NCBI GenBank assembly: GCA_037447655.1
Contig: JBBHKE010000328.1
Coordinates: 1-42,699, forward strand
Length of the DNA: 42,699 nucleotides
Reading direction: 5' to 3'
Origin: Zygnema cylindricum
Lineage: Eukaryota > Streptophyta > Zygnematophyceae > Zygnematales > Zygnemataceae
Shown here piece by piece: positions 19,447 to 30,033 of the stretch. Position 1 is the stretch's first letter, and each line of letters opens with the position of its first letter. The notes under the pieces were generated by a model. The model did no database searches, had not been told where the DNA came from, and saw only the letters and a program-made list of their open reading frames with translations. The position numbers and the translations under genes are program-made.

Positions 19447-20494
19447 TGAAACTCTGAGACCTCCATAAGTCCTCAGAGTGGACAGCTTCCAAGAAGCCTC
19501 TAGGATAATCCTGACCCCTTTGTGTTTAAGCAAAAATAACTGCCACCCTGGCGGACAAAAACTCTGACCAACTTCACCCTTGTGAAGACAAGACTCCCTT
19601 GAGTCGATAGCAAAAAGAATCTCTGAATTTGCTCCCCTGAGCAGTAAGTTATGGAGGGTCAAAGTTGACCTTTTGTACAGAAGCTCTCTGGGAGAGGGGG
19701 TCCTATCTTCTAATTTTTCTAAGTCCTATCTCTATCACAGACTCTATCTACTGATGTACGGAACCAATCAGAATTGAGTTTCGTACGTAAAAGTACAACT
19801 GCCGGTGTACTTTATGTACGGACATTGTACGACATGGCCAAAATGTCGACACATGTCAAATCCGGATTTGGTGCCATAATCTCCGGAGTTTCCACAATCC
19901 AACGGAATTTTGCCACGCGTCATCCGATGTGGCGATGGCCACAAACCGCCGAAATCTTCCTCCGCGATCTCTGCGCTAATCCCGGCCGTCAGATTAAATT
20001 CGGCTTTAATCGTAGCCGTAATAAATACATGCGCGGTATTTGTTTCATTTACGAAACAAATGCGCGGTACTGATTTATGTCCGTACCGTAAGTCGTACAT
20101 TACATTTTATTGGATCTATGTATCCCGTAATTAATTCTAGTTAAATGATTTATCGCTTGTATACATATGTAAATAATTATCAAACTATATGCTAGGTAAC
20201 ATTATCGCTAGATGAAACGGCTAAGGCTACCGGCTACTTCGTGCCTGCCGGCCGGCAGGTACAAGGATCAAATTCGCCGCCGGCACATACATTTTAATTA
20301 AATATATAAACCCTAATATAAAATTCCCGTAAACCTTAGGATAGCCAAGGTAGCCATGGTTCTAGCTTCCTCTCCAATTTCTCAGTGACTGCGACAAGTT
20401 TGAGAGTTGGAGAGAGAAGTTAGAGATAGACTGCCTCGACTTCTATATTTCTTTTCAGACCTAGAAAATACTAATAAAACCATTAGTTTCTACA
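19447..20494 (-). repeat. Element B 5' LTR
   Basis: 1,048 bp; one base shorter than its partner because of a deletion next to the B-box-like GGATCAAAT. The 16-bp palindrome recurs at 20244-20259. This LTR would drive the element's RNA leftward. Confidence 0.95.
19540..19670 (-). other. Leader hairpin array in element B 5' LTR
   Basis: Read on the minus strand, in transcript order: GGTCAA-N2-TTGACC (19657-19670); TGCTC-AGGG-GAGCA (19630-19643); GACTC-AAGG-GAGTC (19592-19605); CTTCAC-AAGG-GTGAAG (19572-19587); a fourth with 5-base loop AGGGT (19540-19554). In the partner LTR all four stem-loops are complete. A fifth hairpin, ACTCTGAG/CTCAGAGT (19451-19479), lies next to the primer site. The same row occurs in the LTRs of E, F, C, the solo LTRs and partly G. 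Likely a structured RNA leader; function unknown. Confidence 0.8.
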
Positions 20495-20499
20495 AATTT

Positions 20500-21440
20500 C
20501 ACATAGACGTTAGCTCTGACCGTTAGGCTAGGACACATATTACGATATATTAGATTTGGTAAATATATAAATCGTTACATGTAGATTAATTCGTTTAACG
20601 ACGAATAGATACTTAGTGCATAGATACAGTTTGAATTAGTGCGTAGTACGATACGCGGACAGAACGGATATCGCGCATTTGTTTCGATAGCGAAACAAAT
20701 ACCGCGCGTCGAATTTCAGCGGCTAGGATTATAGCCGATTTTGATCGGACGGCCACTATAGGCGCCGCGATCACGGAAAAGGTACTTTTGGCGTTTTACG
20801 GTATTTGACACGTCAGATGACACGTGGCATGATAACATTGGATTACGGGGATTCCGGAGATTACAGGAACTAATGCTGATTTGACACATGTCGACATTTT
20901 GGCCATGTCGTACAATGGCCGTACAGAAAGTACACCGGCACCTGTACTTTTTTGTACGACACAGTAATTTGATTGGTGCCGTACTTCAGTAGATAGAGTT
21001 TTAGAGAGGGAATAGGACTTAGAAAATTTTGGGAAGATTGCTGCCTCTCCCAGAGAGCACCTTGTATAAATGGCAAACTTTGGCCAGCCATAACTATCAA
21101 TTTACTTGACCATTTTCAGTGATTCTTTTTGCTGCGGACTCAAGGGAGTCCAGGCTACACAGGGGTGTAGTTGGTCAGAGTTTTTGTCTGCCAGGGTGGC
21201 TGCATTTATAAGGGAAAGTCAAAGTGGGTGAATGTGTCCAAATCTCATATTCTAACTTTCCAATCTGTGGTGGAACTGAGCACACAGAAAATGTTATTTC
21301 ACAGGGGTGAATCTATATTGGGATTGTGACTGTCAAGGGGTCAGTTATTTGGGTTTATATTAACTTGGAGTCGGCACTATCTAGATTAGCTTCTTTTGGA
21401 TCTGCATACTCTGAGGACCAATGGAGGTCTCAGAGTTTTA
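20500..21440 (+). repeat. Element C 3' LTR, segment 2 of 2
   Basis: Remaining 941 bp, bringing the LTR to 1,174 bp, the same as the 5' copy. The terminal CA is TA here. Hairpins with complete stems lie at 21136-21151 (GGACTC-AAGG-GAGTCC), 21155-21170 (CTACAC-AGGG-GTGTAG) and 21188-21202. The TSD GTCAT follows at 21441-21445. Confidence 0.95.
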
Positions 21441-21445
21441 GTCAT

Positions 21446-22074
21446 ATCTACTAAGGCACGAATCAAAATACTATGTCGTTCAGAAAGGTACAGGTGTTGG
21501 TGTACTTTTTGTACGACCATTGTACGACATGACCAACGAGTGGACGCATGTCATATCTAGATTCGTTCCTTTAATCTTTGGAGATGTTGTAATCTAATGT
21601 GGTCGTGCCACGTGTCAATCGATGTGGCGGTGACCGAAAACCGCCAAAATTGTATTCGGCTATCTCAGCATCTTTCGCGGCTGTCCGGTCAAAACCGGGT
21701 TTTAATCGTAGCCGTCATAAATCGTTGCCCGATATTTGTTTCGCTGTCGAAACAAAATGTGCGATATCCGTTTCGGAACCATATCATACTCTGTACTTTA
21801 CAAACCTATATCCATGCGTGACGTCTATAGTTATAGTTAAATGAATTAGTTCACGCTTCACAGTTTACATATCTGTCAAACTCTATATGTCTCAACACCA
21901 ACCCTAGACTATAGAATAAAGCTACCGTCTATTTCAGACTTGACGGATTGCTGGTTCCAAGATCAAATCCTGGGTTCGTCAAGTATATTTTTGTAAATCT
22001 ACCAAAATCTACCACTTGTCTCTCTATCTCCTAAGAAACATAGGGAGCCATGGCTCTAGCTTCCTCTTCAACTT
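21446..22074 (-). repeat. Element D 3' LTR, segment 2 of 3
   Basis: Resumes the D LTR after element C, with the GTAC cluster (about 21485-21530), CACGTG box near 21610, the ATTTGTTTCG palindrome (decayed, about 21735-21760) and the tRNA-like module on the plus strand (about 21905-21985). It ends with AACTT (22070-22074), the left TSD copy of the solo LTR. Confidence 0.9.
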
Positions 22075-22959
22075 TGAAATTCTGTGGTCTCCATTGACCC
22101 ATAGAATGAGCAGACTATGTAAAGCCTCTATGATAAAATTTTCCCTTTCAACTTTCCCACTAAATAAGTGTCGCCGTGGCACACAAATATTTTCACCACC
22201 CTCACCCTTGTGAGGACAAGACTCCTTGGAATCAAACGCAAAAAATAATCTGAATTTGCTCCCCTGAGCAGTAAGTTATGGTTGGTCAAAGATGACCTTT
22301 ATAGTTATAAGCTCTCTTAGAGAGAGGTACCTAAATATCATTAAGTCTTGGTCTGTCTACACATGACTACCTACTACTTAACCCTAGTCCAATAGGAACA
22401 CTATATAGTACAAGAAGGTACAATGGGCGATGTACTTATTGTACGTACATTGTACGACATGGTCTACAAGGTGACACCTCTCAAATCGGGAGCCATGGTT
22501 CCACCTCCCATCTTCTCCGGTATCAAATAATGTAACGCCACGTGGCAGCGCGTGAGGCAATCTCTGAATGCCGCCAAAAGCTCACTTTGGGTGGCTGCTA
22601 TATACTGTTTGTCCGATCAAAAGATTTTTTACATGGTTCAGATTCGCGTACGTGCATGAATTGTTCATCTTCGTTAGTTTGGTGTTAATTAGCCGTCGCG
22701 TTAAAGTTTATATATCTTTGAAATCCGTCATGTGTATCGTTTCGTAACGCCTTAATGGTTAAGGCGCCCTACTATATAAAATCCAGAGGTCGCAGGTTCA
22801 AATCCGGATGTAGGCAACATTTTAGTAAAATATCCTCTACTTCAAAATCTGCCACTTTCTAAATATGGCGCCAGCCATATCGTGCCTTTGATCCTCACTC
22901 TCTCTCTTTAAAGTATAACTAAAATAGACAAGTGAACCATTAATTACCTCTTTTCAACA
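22075..22959 (-). repeat. Solo LTR, second family, in element D's 3' LTR
   Basis: 885 bp, TGAAATTCTGTGG to TTTTCAACA on the plus strand, with a perfect TSD AACTT (22070-22074, 22960-22964). No internal region remains. Leader hairpins are preserved: CCTCAC-AAGG-GTGAGG (22200-22215) and TGCTC-AGGG-GAGCA (22257-22270), read on the minus strand. On the plus strand a tRNA-like stretch (about 22747-22815) has a D-arm-like GCCTTAATGGTTAAGGC and a perfect B box GGTTCAAATCC (22795-22805). Confidence 0.93.
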
Positions 22960-22964
22960 AACTT

Positions 22965-23083
22965 TCAGTGAGTGCGACAAATGTGGGAGGTGAAGAGAGG
23001 AGTTAGAAGCAGACTGCCTCGACTTCTTTTCTACCTATAATTTTAGGCCTAGAAAATACTAAAAATAACCATTAATTTCTACA
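22965..23083 (-). repeat. Element D 3' LTR, segment 3 of 3
   Basis: Last 119 bp of the D 3' LTR, ending TTTCTACA next to the polypurine tract at 23084-23096. The three segments add up to 1,004 bp against 1,037 bp for the 5' copy. Confidence 0.9.
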
Positions 23084-23096
23084 CTCCCCTTATTTT

Positions 23097-24700
23097 CTAG
23101 TCACTCTTTAATTTCAGACCACACTTTTCCGGCAGAAAATCAACTTAGGGGAAGGCACAGGTTTGGACATTGTATCTGCTACCATCTCGCTATTTGGCCT
23201 GTACTTTAAACGTATTATCTTGTTTTCTACCTTCTCTTTAATAAAACTGAGTCTAATGTCCATGTGTTTGGCTTTCAAATGATGTTTAGGATTCGCATCA
23301 ATAGTGATTGCTGTCTGATTATCACAAAAAAAATTATGCACACCACTCTTAAGGTGACCAAGCTCACCAAGCAAAGACTTGACCCATATCAATTCTTTTA
23401 CAGCAGAGCAAGAGGCCATGTACTCAGCCTCCATGGTGGATTGAGCAATGACCTTTTGTTGCTTGCTGCTCTAGCTGCAAGCCTAATCACTCACATATAG
23501 TACATACCCAGACGTGCATCTCCTCATAGGAGCATCCCCATAACCGGCATCACTCCAAGTGGTGATGTTAGTATTGTTCCCACCCAAATGCAACCATATT
23601 TCTCTAGTTCCTATGGGATATCTAAGGAATCTTTTAGCTGCCTCCCAATCTTTCTTAGTGGGAGCATTCAGACTCCTACTTAGTACTCCTACAACTTCGC
23701 CTATGTTCGGACGGGTACAATTCATGAAATATATTAGGCTGCCCACTACTTGTCTATATGGAATGGTCTGCATAAATCTTTTCTCTTTCGGGCCTACTTG
23801 ATCATCTAAGATTATAACTCCCTCTTCCAGACTCCCCTCAATTCCCTTCTTTAGTTTCATAGGAGTGGTATAACTATTAGCCTTGTGCATTTGGAATTTT
23901 TCTAACATGTTTCCAATGGCTTTCTTTTGAGTTAGTCTTATTATCTTTTTATCTCTGTCTCTCTCTACTTGAATTCCCAAAATATACCTTGCTTCTCCCA
24001 TATCATTCATCTCAAATCTTCCTTTTAGATCATTTTTCAACTTATTTATTTTATCCATAGATTTATTTAAAACAAGCAAATCATCAACATAAATTGCAAT
24101 AAAAACAATTCCTTGCTTATCTTCAACAAATAAATTGAGTGATCTTAGCTGATCGGAATATATCCTAAACTTCTAAAAAACTCATAAAGCTTCTTGTTCC
24201 ATTGTCGGGGCGCCTGTTTCAGCCCATACAAAGATTTGATCAATCGACATACCTTGCTCTCCTCCCCTTGCTCCAAAAATCCTTCGGGCTGTCACATAAA
24301 AATATCCTCTTCCAACTTTCCATGTAGGAAGGCCGTCTTGATGTCTATCTGATGCACTTCCATGTCGTCTGCTGTCGCCATACTGAGAAGTATCCGAATA
24401 GAGGGAAACTTGACGACCGGAGCAAAAGTCTCCTTGTAGTCAATTCCCTCTTTCTGGGTAAATCCCTTCGCCACTAACAGAACCTTGTAGCGCTCAATGA
24501 TGTAATCCGGGTTGAGTTTCAATTAATACCCAGTTACACCCGATTGGCTTCCTATCAAGGGGAGAGTCCAGTAATTCCCACGTATTTGTTGCCATAATCG
24601 AAGCCATCTCCTAATCAATGGTTGTCTTCCACCGGTTCCTCTCAAGACATCTTATCGCCTCACCATAAGTCTCTAGTTCATCGGGATGAGACAGTTTGGT
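23097..24700 (-). pseudogene. Element D reverse transcriptase and RNase H
   Basis: Decayed RT/RNase H. RT start in 24292-24522 (LNPDYIIERYK, MEVHQIDIKTAFLHG); the YVDD text is at about 24085-24096, with a frameshift between about 24110 and 24140. 23483-24079 then reads LVLNKSMDKINKLK, YILGIQVERD, VVGSLIYFMNC and WSDAGYGDAPMRR, ending at a stop near 23483. 23114-23434 holds EAEYMA, CDNQTAI and MSKPVPSPKL. Stops and frameshifts in at least four places. Confidence 0.9.
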
Positions 24701-26080
24701 TACCTTGTTGTTAACTTGTTTCTCCTACAGTCTTTTCCTGCTTCTCCTTCCACCCTCAAACACTGATGCCGGAATGGATGGCTCCCGTGGATTCTTTTCG
24801 AATAGTTTCGACTTCTCCCCCATCCCTCGATCCCGGGTCTATTTCCACCACGTCTTTTGCTTTGGTTGGAGTTGGCACTAAGGTTTCCATGGCTGAATCC
24901 TCCCCGGTTTGATTTGTACTAGCAAGATCATCATCTTCTCGAAAACTTGGATAGTTAGGAAGCTCAAAGTCATCAGATTTTTCTGACTCAAATCTGATTT
25001 TGACTGTCTTTGTAAGCTTAAATGGATCAATAGATTTCCCTTCATCCATGACCACTAGATGTTTTGCTAGGATTATATCTTCTCTCTTGAGATCATTGAC
25101 TCTATATCCTTTTACATCTTCTTCATATCCTAGCAGATATCGTGGTTTTCTTTTCGGATCGAACTTCCAATTTGATCGATCTGTGTCTAGGCTGAATACT
25201 TGACTACTGAAAAACCTTTAAGTGTGAAACATCTGGTTTTCGACCGGTCCATCTCTCATAAGGAGTTTGGCCTTTTACTCCCAAGGTAAGAACTCTATTC
25301 TTGAGATAATTTGCATAGTTCATAGCTTCGGCCCAAAATCTCCTTCCTATTTTCTTATTTGAGAGCATACTCCTACCATTATCAATTAGAGTTATATGTA
25401 ACCTCTCGGCTACACCATTTTGCTCAGGATTTTCATGAACTGATTTTTGGTGTTGCACTCTATCGTCTCTCAGAAAAAACCTCAAACTGATTGGAGGTAT
25501 ACTCTCCCCCATTATCACTCCGTACTCTCTTAATAGGGGTTTCATGGAGTTTCTCACTCCATGCCTTATATTCCTTAAAAACCTGTGGGGCCTCTGATTT
25601 ATTTTTCAAAAAATACACTCTAGAGTATCGAGACCAATCGTCAGTGATTGTCATCATAAACCTTTTACCACCGGGTGAGGGCACTTTGGCTGGTCCCCAA
25701 ATATCAGTGTGTACCAAGTCTAACACTTTTTCACCTTTATAAGTGGCTTCCTTTGGGAAGGGTCATCAATTTGCTTTTTCTTGAGCACAACCACTAAAGT
25801 CACTTAGGTTTTCACTTTCTCCGAACTAAATTCCTTCAACTATTCCCATCTTTTTCATTTCTTTCAACTTATCTAAATGCACATGTCCAAGCCTCTTATG
25901 CCACAATATAATATCATGAACACCAGCATTGTAAAGTTTTTTCTTTTCATTGCTTAAAATCAGCCTAAACATCCATTGGCTACCTTTTTCAGCAGTGAAA
26001 TATACTTCCTCCTCAAAGCTAGCTGTAAAGGTTCCCGTCCTTATGGTAGTGTCAAAGCCCTTATCACCTAACACAGACGT
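24701..26080 (-). pseudogene. Element D integrase and linker
   Basis: Zinc domain at 25826-26074 (LWHKRLGHVH; then stops, and the second cysteine pair is damaged), core at 25460-25726 (LVHTDIWGPA, TDDWSRY, SDNGGEYTS) and 25204-25557 (NPEQNGVAERL, YANYLKNRVLT). The C-terminal part is broken near 25200. The acidic linker is at 24756-25055 (VVMDEGKSIDPF). The three catalytic acidic residues can still be found, but in different frames. Confidence 0.9.
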
Positions 26081-27429
26081 TTAGATGAGGTTTTTGTTTA
26101 AATCTGGAATAAACAACACATCAGAGAATGTGACTATGGATGTCTTTCCCTCCACTAAGACTTTCAGATCTACTGATTTTATCATAGTAGTAGTGACTAC
26201 CTTCCCATCCCCATACTCTATCTCTACAGTGAGAATCTTTCTCATCTTAGTGAACAGGTGTTTATCCTTACACATGTGCATGGAGGCATCCGAATCCACA
26301 ATCCAACCTCCCTCACCTTTCAAACCTCCAAAAGCACACTTATGCTTTCGAGGAATTTCGACCTCGGTCTTTGCCTCCAACTCCTCATCCAGCAAGAGCT
26401 CACCATCATCGTCCTCGGATTCCTCCTCGTGTACTTGAGTCACAAGAGCCTTATTCTTTCCTCTTGGAGGTCCTTCAATCTGTCCCTCCTTTAACCGATG
26501 TTCGGTTAGCTTAGTGCACTTCACCATTTAGTGCCCTGGTTTCTTACAAAAATAACACAAACCCTTGGGAGCCCTTGGTCCAAACTCCTCGGTGTGATTT
26601 TTCTTCCTCCCCCCTCCCTAATTTCCGACCGGTTTCCTAGAATCGTTGTTCCTCCAGTCGGCCCCAGCTGCTAAGGCTTGCCCACTCTTTCCTCCCGTTC
26701 GGATCTCAATTGTGTTTTCTCGAACAAGAATCATCCCTACCACTGAATTCCATGTCCACCTTGAGTCTAGCAAGTCCTACATATGGTTGACTATGTTCTG
26801 GAACACATCTGGCAACTTCATGAGCAAGCAGTTAACCTTTATCTTTTTAGTTTTAACCTATCCAGCACTCTCTACTTCCATGAAAAGTGTTGCGAGCTCA
26901 TTACCAAAATTCAACATCTTCTCCGTTTGTATACATATGCGTAAATTTTCTGATCAACCATTTATTATTGCTGTATCGTACCACTTCGGTACATCTCTAT
27001 GGGAGCCACCCAAAGATCGGATGCCCTCTCTACTTGCAAATGAGGAGATGGAATCCCTTGAGTAAGATGGCGAAGGATGAAGTGCTTTGCCGCTATATTG
27101 TTGTAGTCCCAGGTATCGGTATCATTCTCCTTGTTCCTCGGAATATGTGACATGAATGCCGAACCGGTTGCTATCGGTGTGATTGTCTCTTTCTCTTATA
27201 CTTTGTCCACCAACTCCTCTTCATTTGTCTCCTCTGTTGGAGATGGATCTGCATCTCTGGTGAATCAACTTCCTCCAAACCTTGGAGGGATGGCAAGACT
27301 GGGTGGACGCCTCACCCGTCCACTCACTATTCCCCAAAACCTTTTTTCACATAGAGCTTCTGTCATCCTACTCTCCCAGTTTATGAAGCCATTTCCATTA
27401 AAGATGGGCACCCTAGAGGGTGGACCCAT
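26081..27429 (-). pseudogene. gag: Element D gag and protease
   Basis: Gag starts at the ATG in the primer site (27427-27429) with MGPPSRVPIFNGNGF; an upstream in-frame ATG lies in the LTR at 27453. It stops near 27265, with more gag text at 26965-27153 (HLTQGIPSPHL). The zinc knuckle has a stop in place of its middle (about 26527-26529). The protease motif reads DSDAS instead of DSGAS (26081-26527), a loss of the glycine next to the catalytic aspartate. It cannot be functional. Confidence 0.9.
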
Positions 27430-27433
27430 AACT

Positions 27434-28470
27434 TGCAACTCCGAGACCTCCATTGGCCCTCAGAGTAAGCAGCTCAAACAAAGCCTCTAGGATAGTCCCG
27501 ACCCCTTTGTGTTTCAGCAAAAATAACTACCACCCTGGGAAACAAAAATTCTGACCACCTCCACTCTTGTGAAGGCAAGACTCCCTTGATTCGATATCAA
27601 AAAGAATCCTTGAATATGCTCCCCTGAGCTGTAAGTTATGTAGGGTCAGAGTTGACCTTTTGTACTGAGGCTGTTTGGGAGAGAGGGTCCTATCTACCAA
27701 ATTTTCCTAAGTCCTATCTCTCTCTAAAACTCTATCTACTGGAGTACGACACCAATCAAAATACTGTGTCGTACAAAAAGGTTTTTTGTACGACAATTGT
27801 ACGACATGGCCAACCAATCGATACATGTCATATCTGGATTTGTTCTTGTAATCCGTAGAGATGGCGTAATCCAATGTGGTCGTGCCACGTGTTAATCGAT
27901 GTGGCGGTGACGAAAAAATGCCAAAATCCTATTCCGCGATCTCGACATTCTTTGCGACAGTGTGATCAAAACCGCGTTTTAATCGAAGTCGTCATAAATC
28001 ATTGCGCGATATTTGTTTCGTTGTCAAAACAAAATGCACAGTATCCGTTTTGGAACCATATCGTACTCCGTACTTTACAAACTTGTATCCATGCGCGACC
28101 TCTATAGTTTCAGATAAATGAATTAGTTCACGCTTCACAGTTTATTTATCTGTCAAACCCTACATGTCTCAGTACCGACCCTCAACTATATGATAAAGCT
28201 ACCGTCTTTTTCAGACTTGACAGACAGCAGGTTCTAGGATTAAATCATGGGTTTGTCAAGTATATTTTGGTAAATCTACCAAAATCTACCACCTGTCTCT
28301 CTATCTCTTAAGCAGCATAGGCAGCCATGGTTCAAGCTTCCTCTTTAATTTTTAGTGAATGCGACAAGTGTGGGAGTTGAAGAGAGGAGTTAGAAGCAGA
28401 CTGCCTCGGTTTCTTTTATGCCTTTTATTTTAGACCTAGAAAATACTAAAATTAACTATTAATTCCTACA
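27434..28470 (-). repeat. Element D 5' LTR
   Basis: 1,037 bp, TGCAACTCCGAG to AATTCCTACA. Uninterrupted, so it shows what the split 3' LTR looked like. The leader hairpins are present with single mismatches (27530-27640). It ends at the TTTTT TSD copy. Confidence 0.92.
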
Positions 28471-28977
28471 TTTTTTGTCGTGGAAGTGGGTCGAAAAATA
28501 GAAGACGACAAATTTTCCGACATCTTAATTTCAGGGATGACGCAAATTGTACTATGCTTAATATGCAATTCCTTTGTACAGCTTGCAACTTAGGGAGTAC
28601 GGCGCTAAGTTCTAAAGAAACAACAAAGAAAAACCCTTACTTATGCACATGGGGACATATCCTTAGTTACGTCCTCATATCACTTCCATTGTGTTAGTAA
28701 ATGGCGACAGTGTGACAGATGTTTTCTTCTGTTTTGTTCTTCTGTTTTTCGAAAAAGTTTGATTTACAAATTTACAACGTAATTTAAAATTTTCATTTTG
28801 CTATTATATTTTTAGAATTATAAAGTATTGTTTTAAGTTTGTCAAGGTTTATGTGTTGCACTGTCCGTAATAAATTTCAGTTAGACAAGTACGGAACAGA
28901 GTTTTATACATGGCATTCCACTGTATATAAAGTGAATAATATAACACAGTATGATATAAAGTACTACTGTTTACATA
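28471..28977. other. Non-LTR spacer between elements D and F, no gene seen
   Basis: 507 bp of AT-rich sequence without long open frames or recognisable motifs. It begins with the D TSD (TTTTT) and ends with the F TSD (ACATA, 28973-28977). Together with 9876-10343 it is the best candidate for host sequence in the central part of the window. Confidence 0.6.
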
Positions 28978-30029
28978 TGTAGAAATTAAAGGTCCTTTTA
29001 GTATTTTCAGGTTTTGTAAAAGATAAAATGCAAAAAAGAAGCAGAGGCAATCTGCCTCTAACTCCTCTCTTTAGCTTCCACACTTGTCGCAGTCACTAAA
29101 AGGTGGAGAGGGAGCTAGAGCCATGGCTGTCTATACTATCTACAGAGATAAAGGCAGTAGTTTGGTAGATTTACTAAAAAAGGTACTTGATGGACCTACG
29201 ATTCGATCGTGGTACCTACCGCCTGTCAACTTAGTAGACAGTAGCTTTATCCTATTAGTCTTGGACCAGTGCTAAGTGATATATGATTTGATAAGTATAT
29301 AATTGTTAACACATAGAGTAATTCATTTAAATATCGAATTGATTCCTAGTACATAGAAACAGTTCAAGTATAGTACGGTTGTATCTATGTATTTATGAAA
29401 CACATACTACGCATTTGTTTTGACGGTGAAACAAAAACCGCGCGTCTATTTTCAAGGGCTATAATTATAGCTGGTTTTTATCGGACGGCCACGATAGGCG
29501 TCGTGATCTCGGAATAGGTACTTTGGGCGTTTCACGCTCATCGCCACGTCAAGCGACACGTGGCGCGACAACATTGGATTGCGACAACTCTGGAGATTAC
29601 GGGAACAAATCCGGATATGGCATGTGTCGCCTTTTTGGCCATATCGTACAATGGCCGTATAGAAAGTACAGTAACACTTGTACTTTTCTATACAATAAAG
29701 TATTTTGATTGGTGTCGTACGTCAATAGATAGAGTTTTAGAGAGAGATAGGACTTAGAAAATTTATAAGGCACTCACCTCTCTTCGAGAGAGCTCCTATA
29801 CAAAAGGTCATATTTGACCACTCATAACTTACTACTCAATGAAGCAAATTCATATATTCTTTTTACTATCGACTCAAGTGAGTCTTGCTTTCACATGGGT
29901 GAAGGTGGTCATAGTTTTTGTCTGCTAGGGTGGCAGTTATTCTTGTTGAAACACAAAGAGGTCAGGGTAATTCTAGAGGCTTTGTGTGAGCTGCCCATTC
30001 TAAGGACCTTGGGAGGTCTCAAAATTGCA
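28978..30029 (+). repeat. Element F 5' LTR
   Basis: TGTAGAAATTAAAGG to AAAATTGCA. Contains the antisense tRNA-like module (about 29183-29275), a CACGTGGCGCG stretch near 29555, the GTAC cluster (about 29640-29690) and leader hairpins (29845-29990) with the second and third stems still pairing. Confidence 0.94.
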
Positions 30030-30033
30030 GGTT

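Larger units (their letters stand above)
14045..20494 (-). mobile_element. Element B: youngest copia element, nested in C's 3' LTR
   Basis: 6,450 bp, minus strand, perfect TSD AATTT (14040-14044 and 20495-20499). The uninterrupted target is visible in C's 5' LTR as CCAATTTCACAT, which proves the insertion. LTRs are 1,049 and 1,048 bp with about 15 differences by eye. The primer site 19434-19446 and polypurine tract 15094-15106 are perfect. The coding region is one gag-pol design, broken by a TAG in gag, a TAA and a further stop in the linker, and a +1 base in an A run in RT. It is the best reference for the family in this window. Confidence 0.96.
10600..21440 (+). mobile_element. Element C: non-autonomous gag-bearing LTR retrotransposon, hosts element B
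   Basis: Plus-strand element of 4,386 bp once B and its TSD copy are removed. TSD GTCAT on both sides (10595-10599, 21441-21445). The two LTRs have identical length, 1,174 bp each, and differ at roughly 3% of positions by eye. A perfect primer site lies at 11774-11786 and a polypurine tract at 13799-13811. The internal region is only about 2.0 kb: gag plus a remnant of pol lacking protease, integrase and RT active sites. It must have depended on proteins of a related element for mobility. It is inserted antisense in D's LTR. Confidence 0.94.
10344..28470 (-). mobile_element. Element D: Ty1/copia retrotransposon hosting C (with B) and a solo LTR
   Basis: Outer element of the central nest. Left LTR starts TGCAACTCTGACACC at 10344; right LTR ends TTCCTACA at 28470. 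Both flanks are TTTTT (10339-10343, 28471-28475), a consistent though low-complexity TSD. Removing C plus TSD (10600-21445) and the solo LTR plus TSD (22075-22964) leaves 6,391 bp, the usual size. The primer site at 27421-27433 has two mismatches to the consensus; the polypurine tract is at 23084-23096. All coding parts are decayed. Confidence 0.92.

Noticed and set aside
22747-22815. A possible tRNA gene
   Set aside because: D-arm and B box are good, but I cannot form a normal anticodon arm or acceptor stem, and it recurs inside LTRs; kept only as a tRNA-like module.
28471-28977. A host gene in the spacer between D and F
   Set aside because: No open frame above about 60 codons, and no splice-like or coding pattern that I could support.
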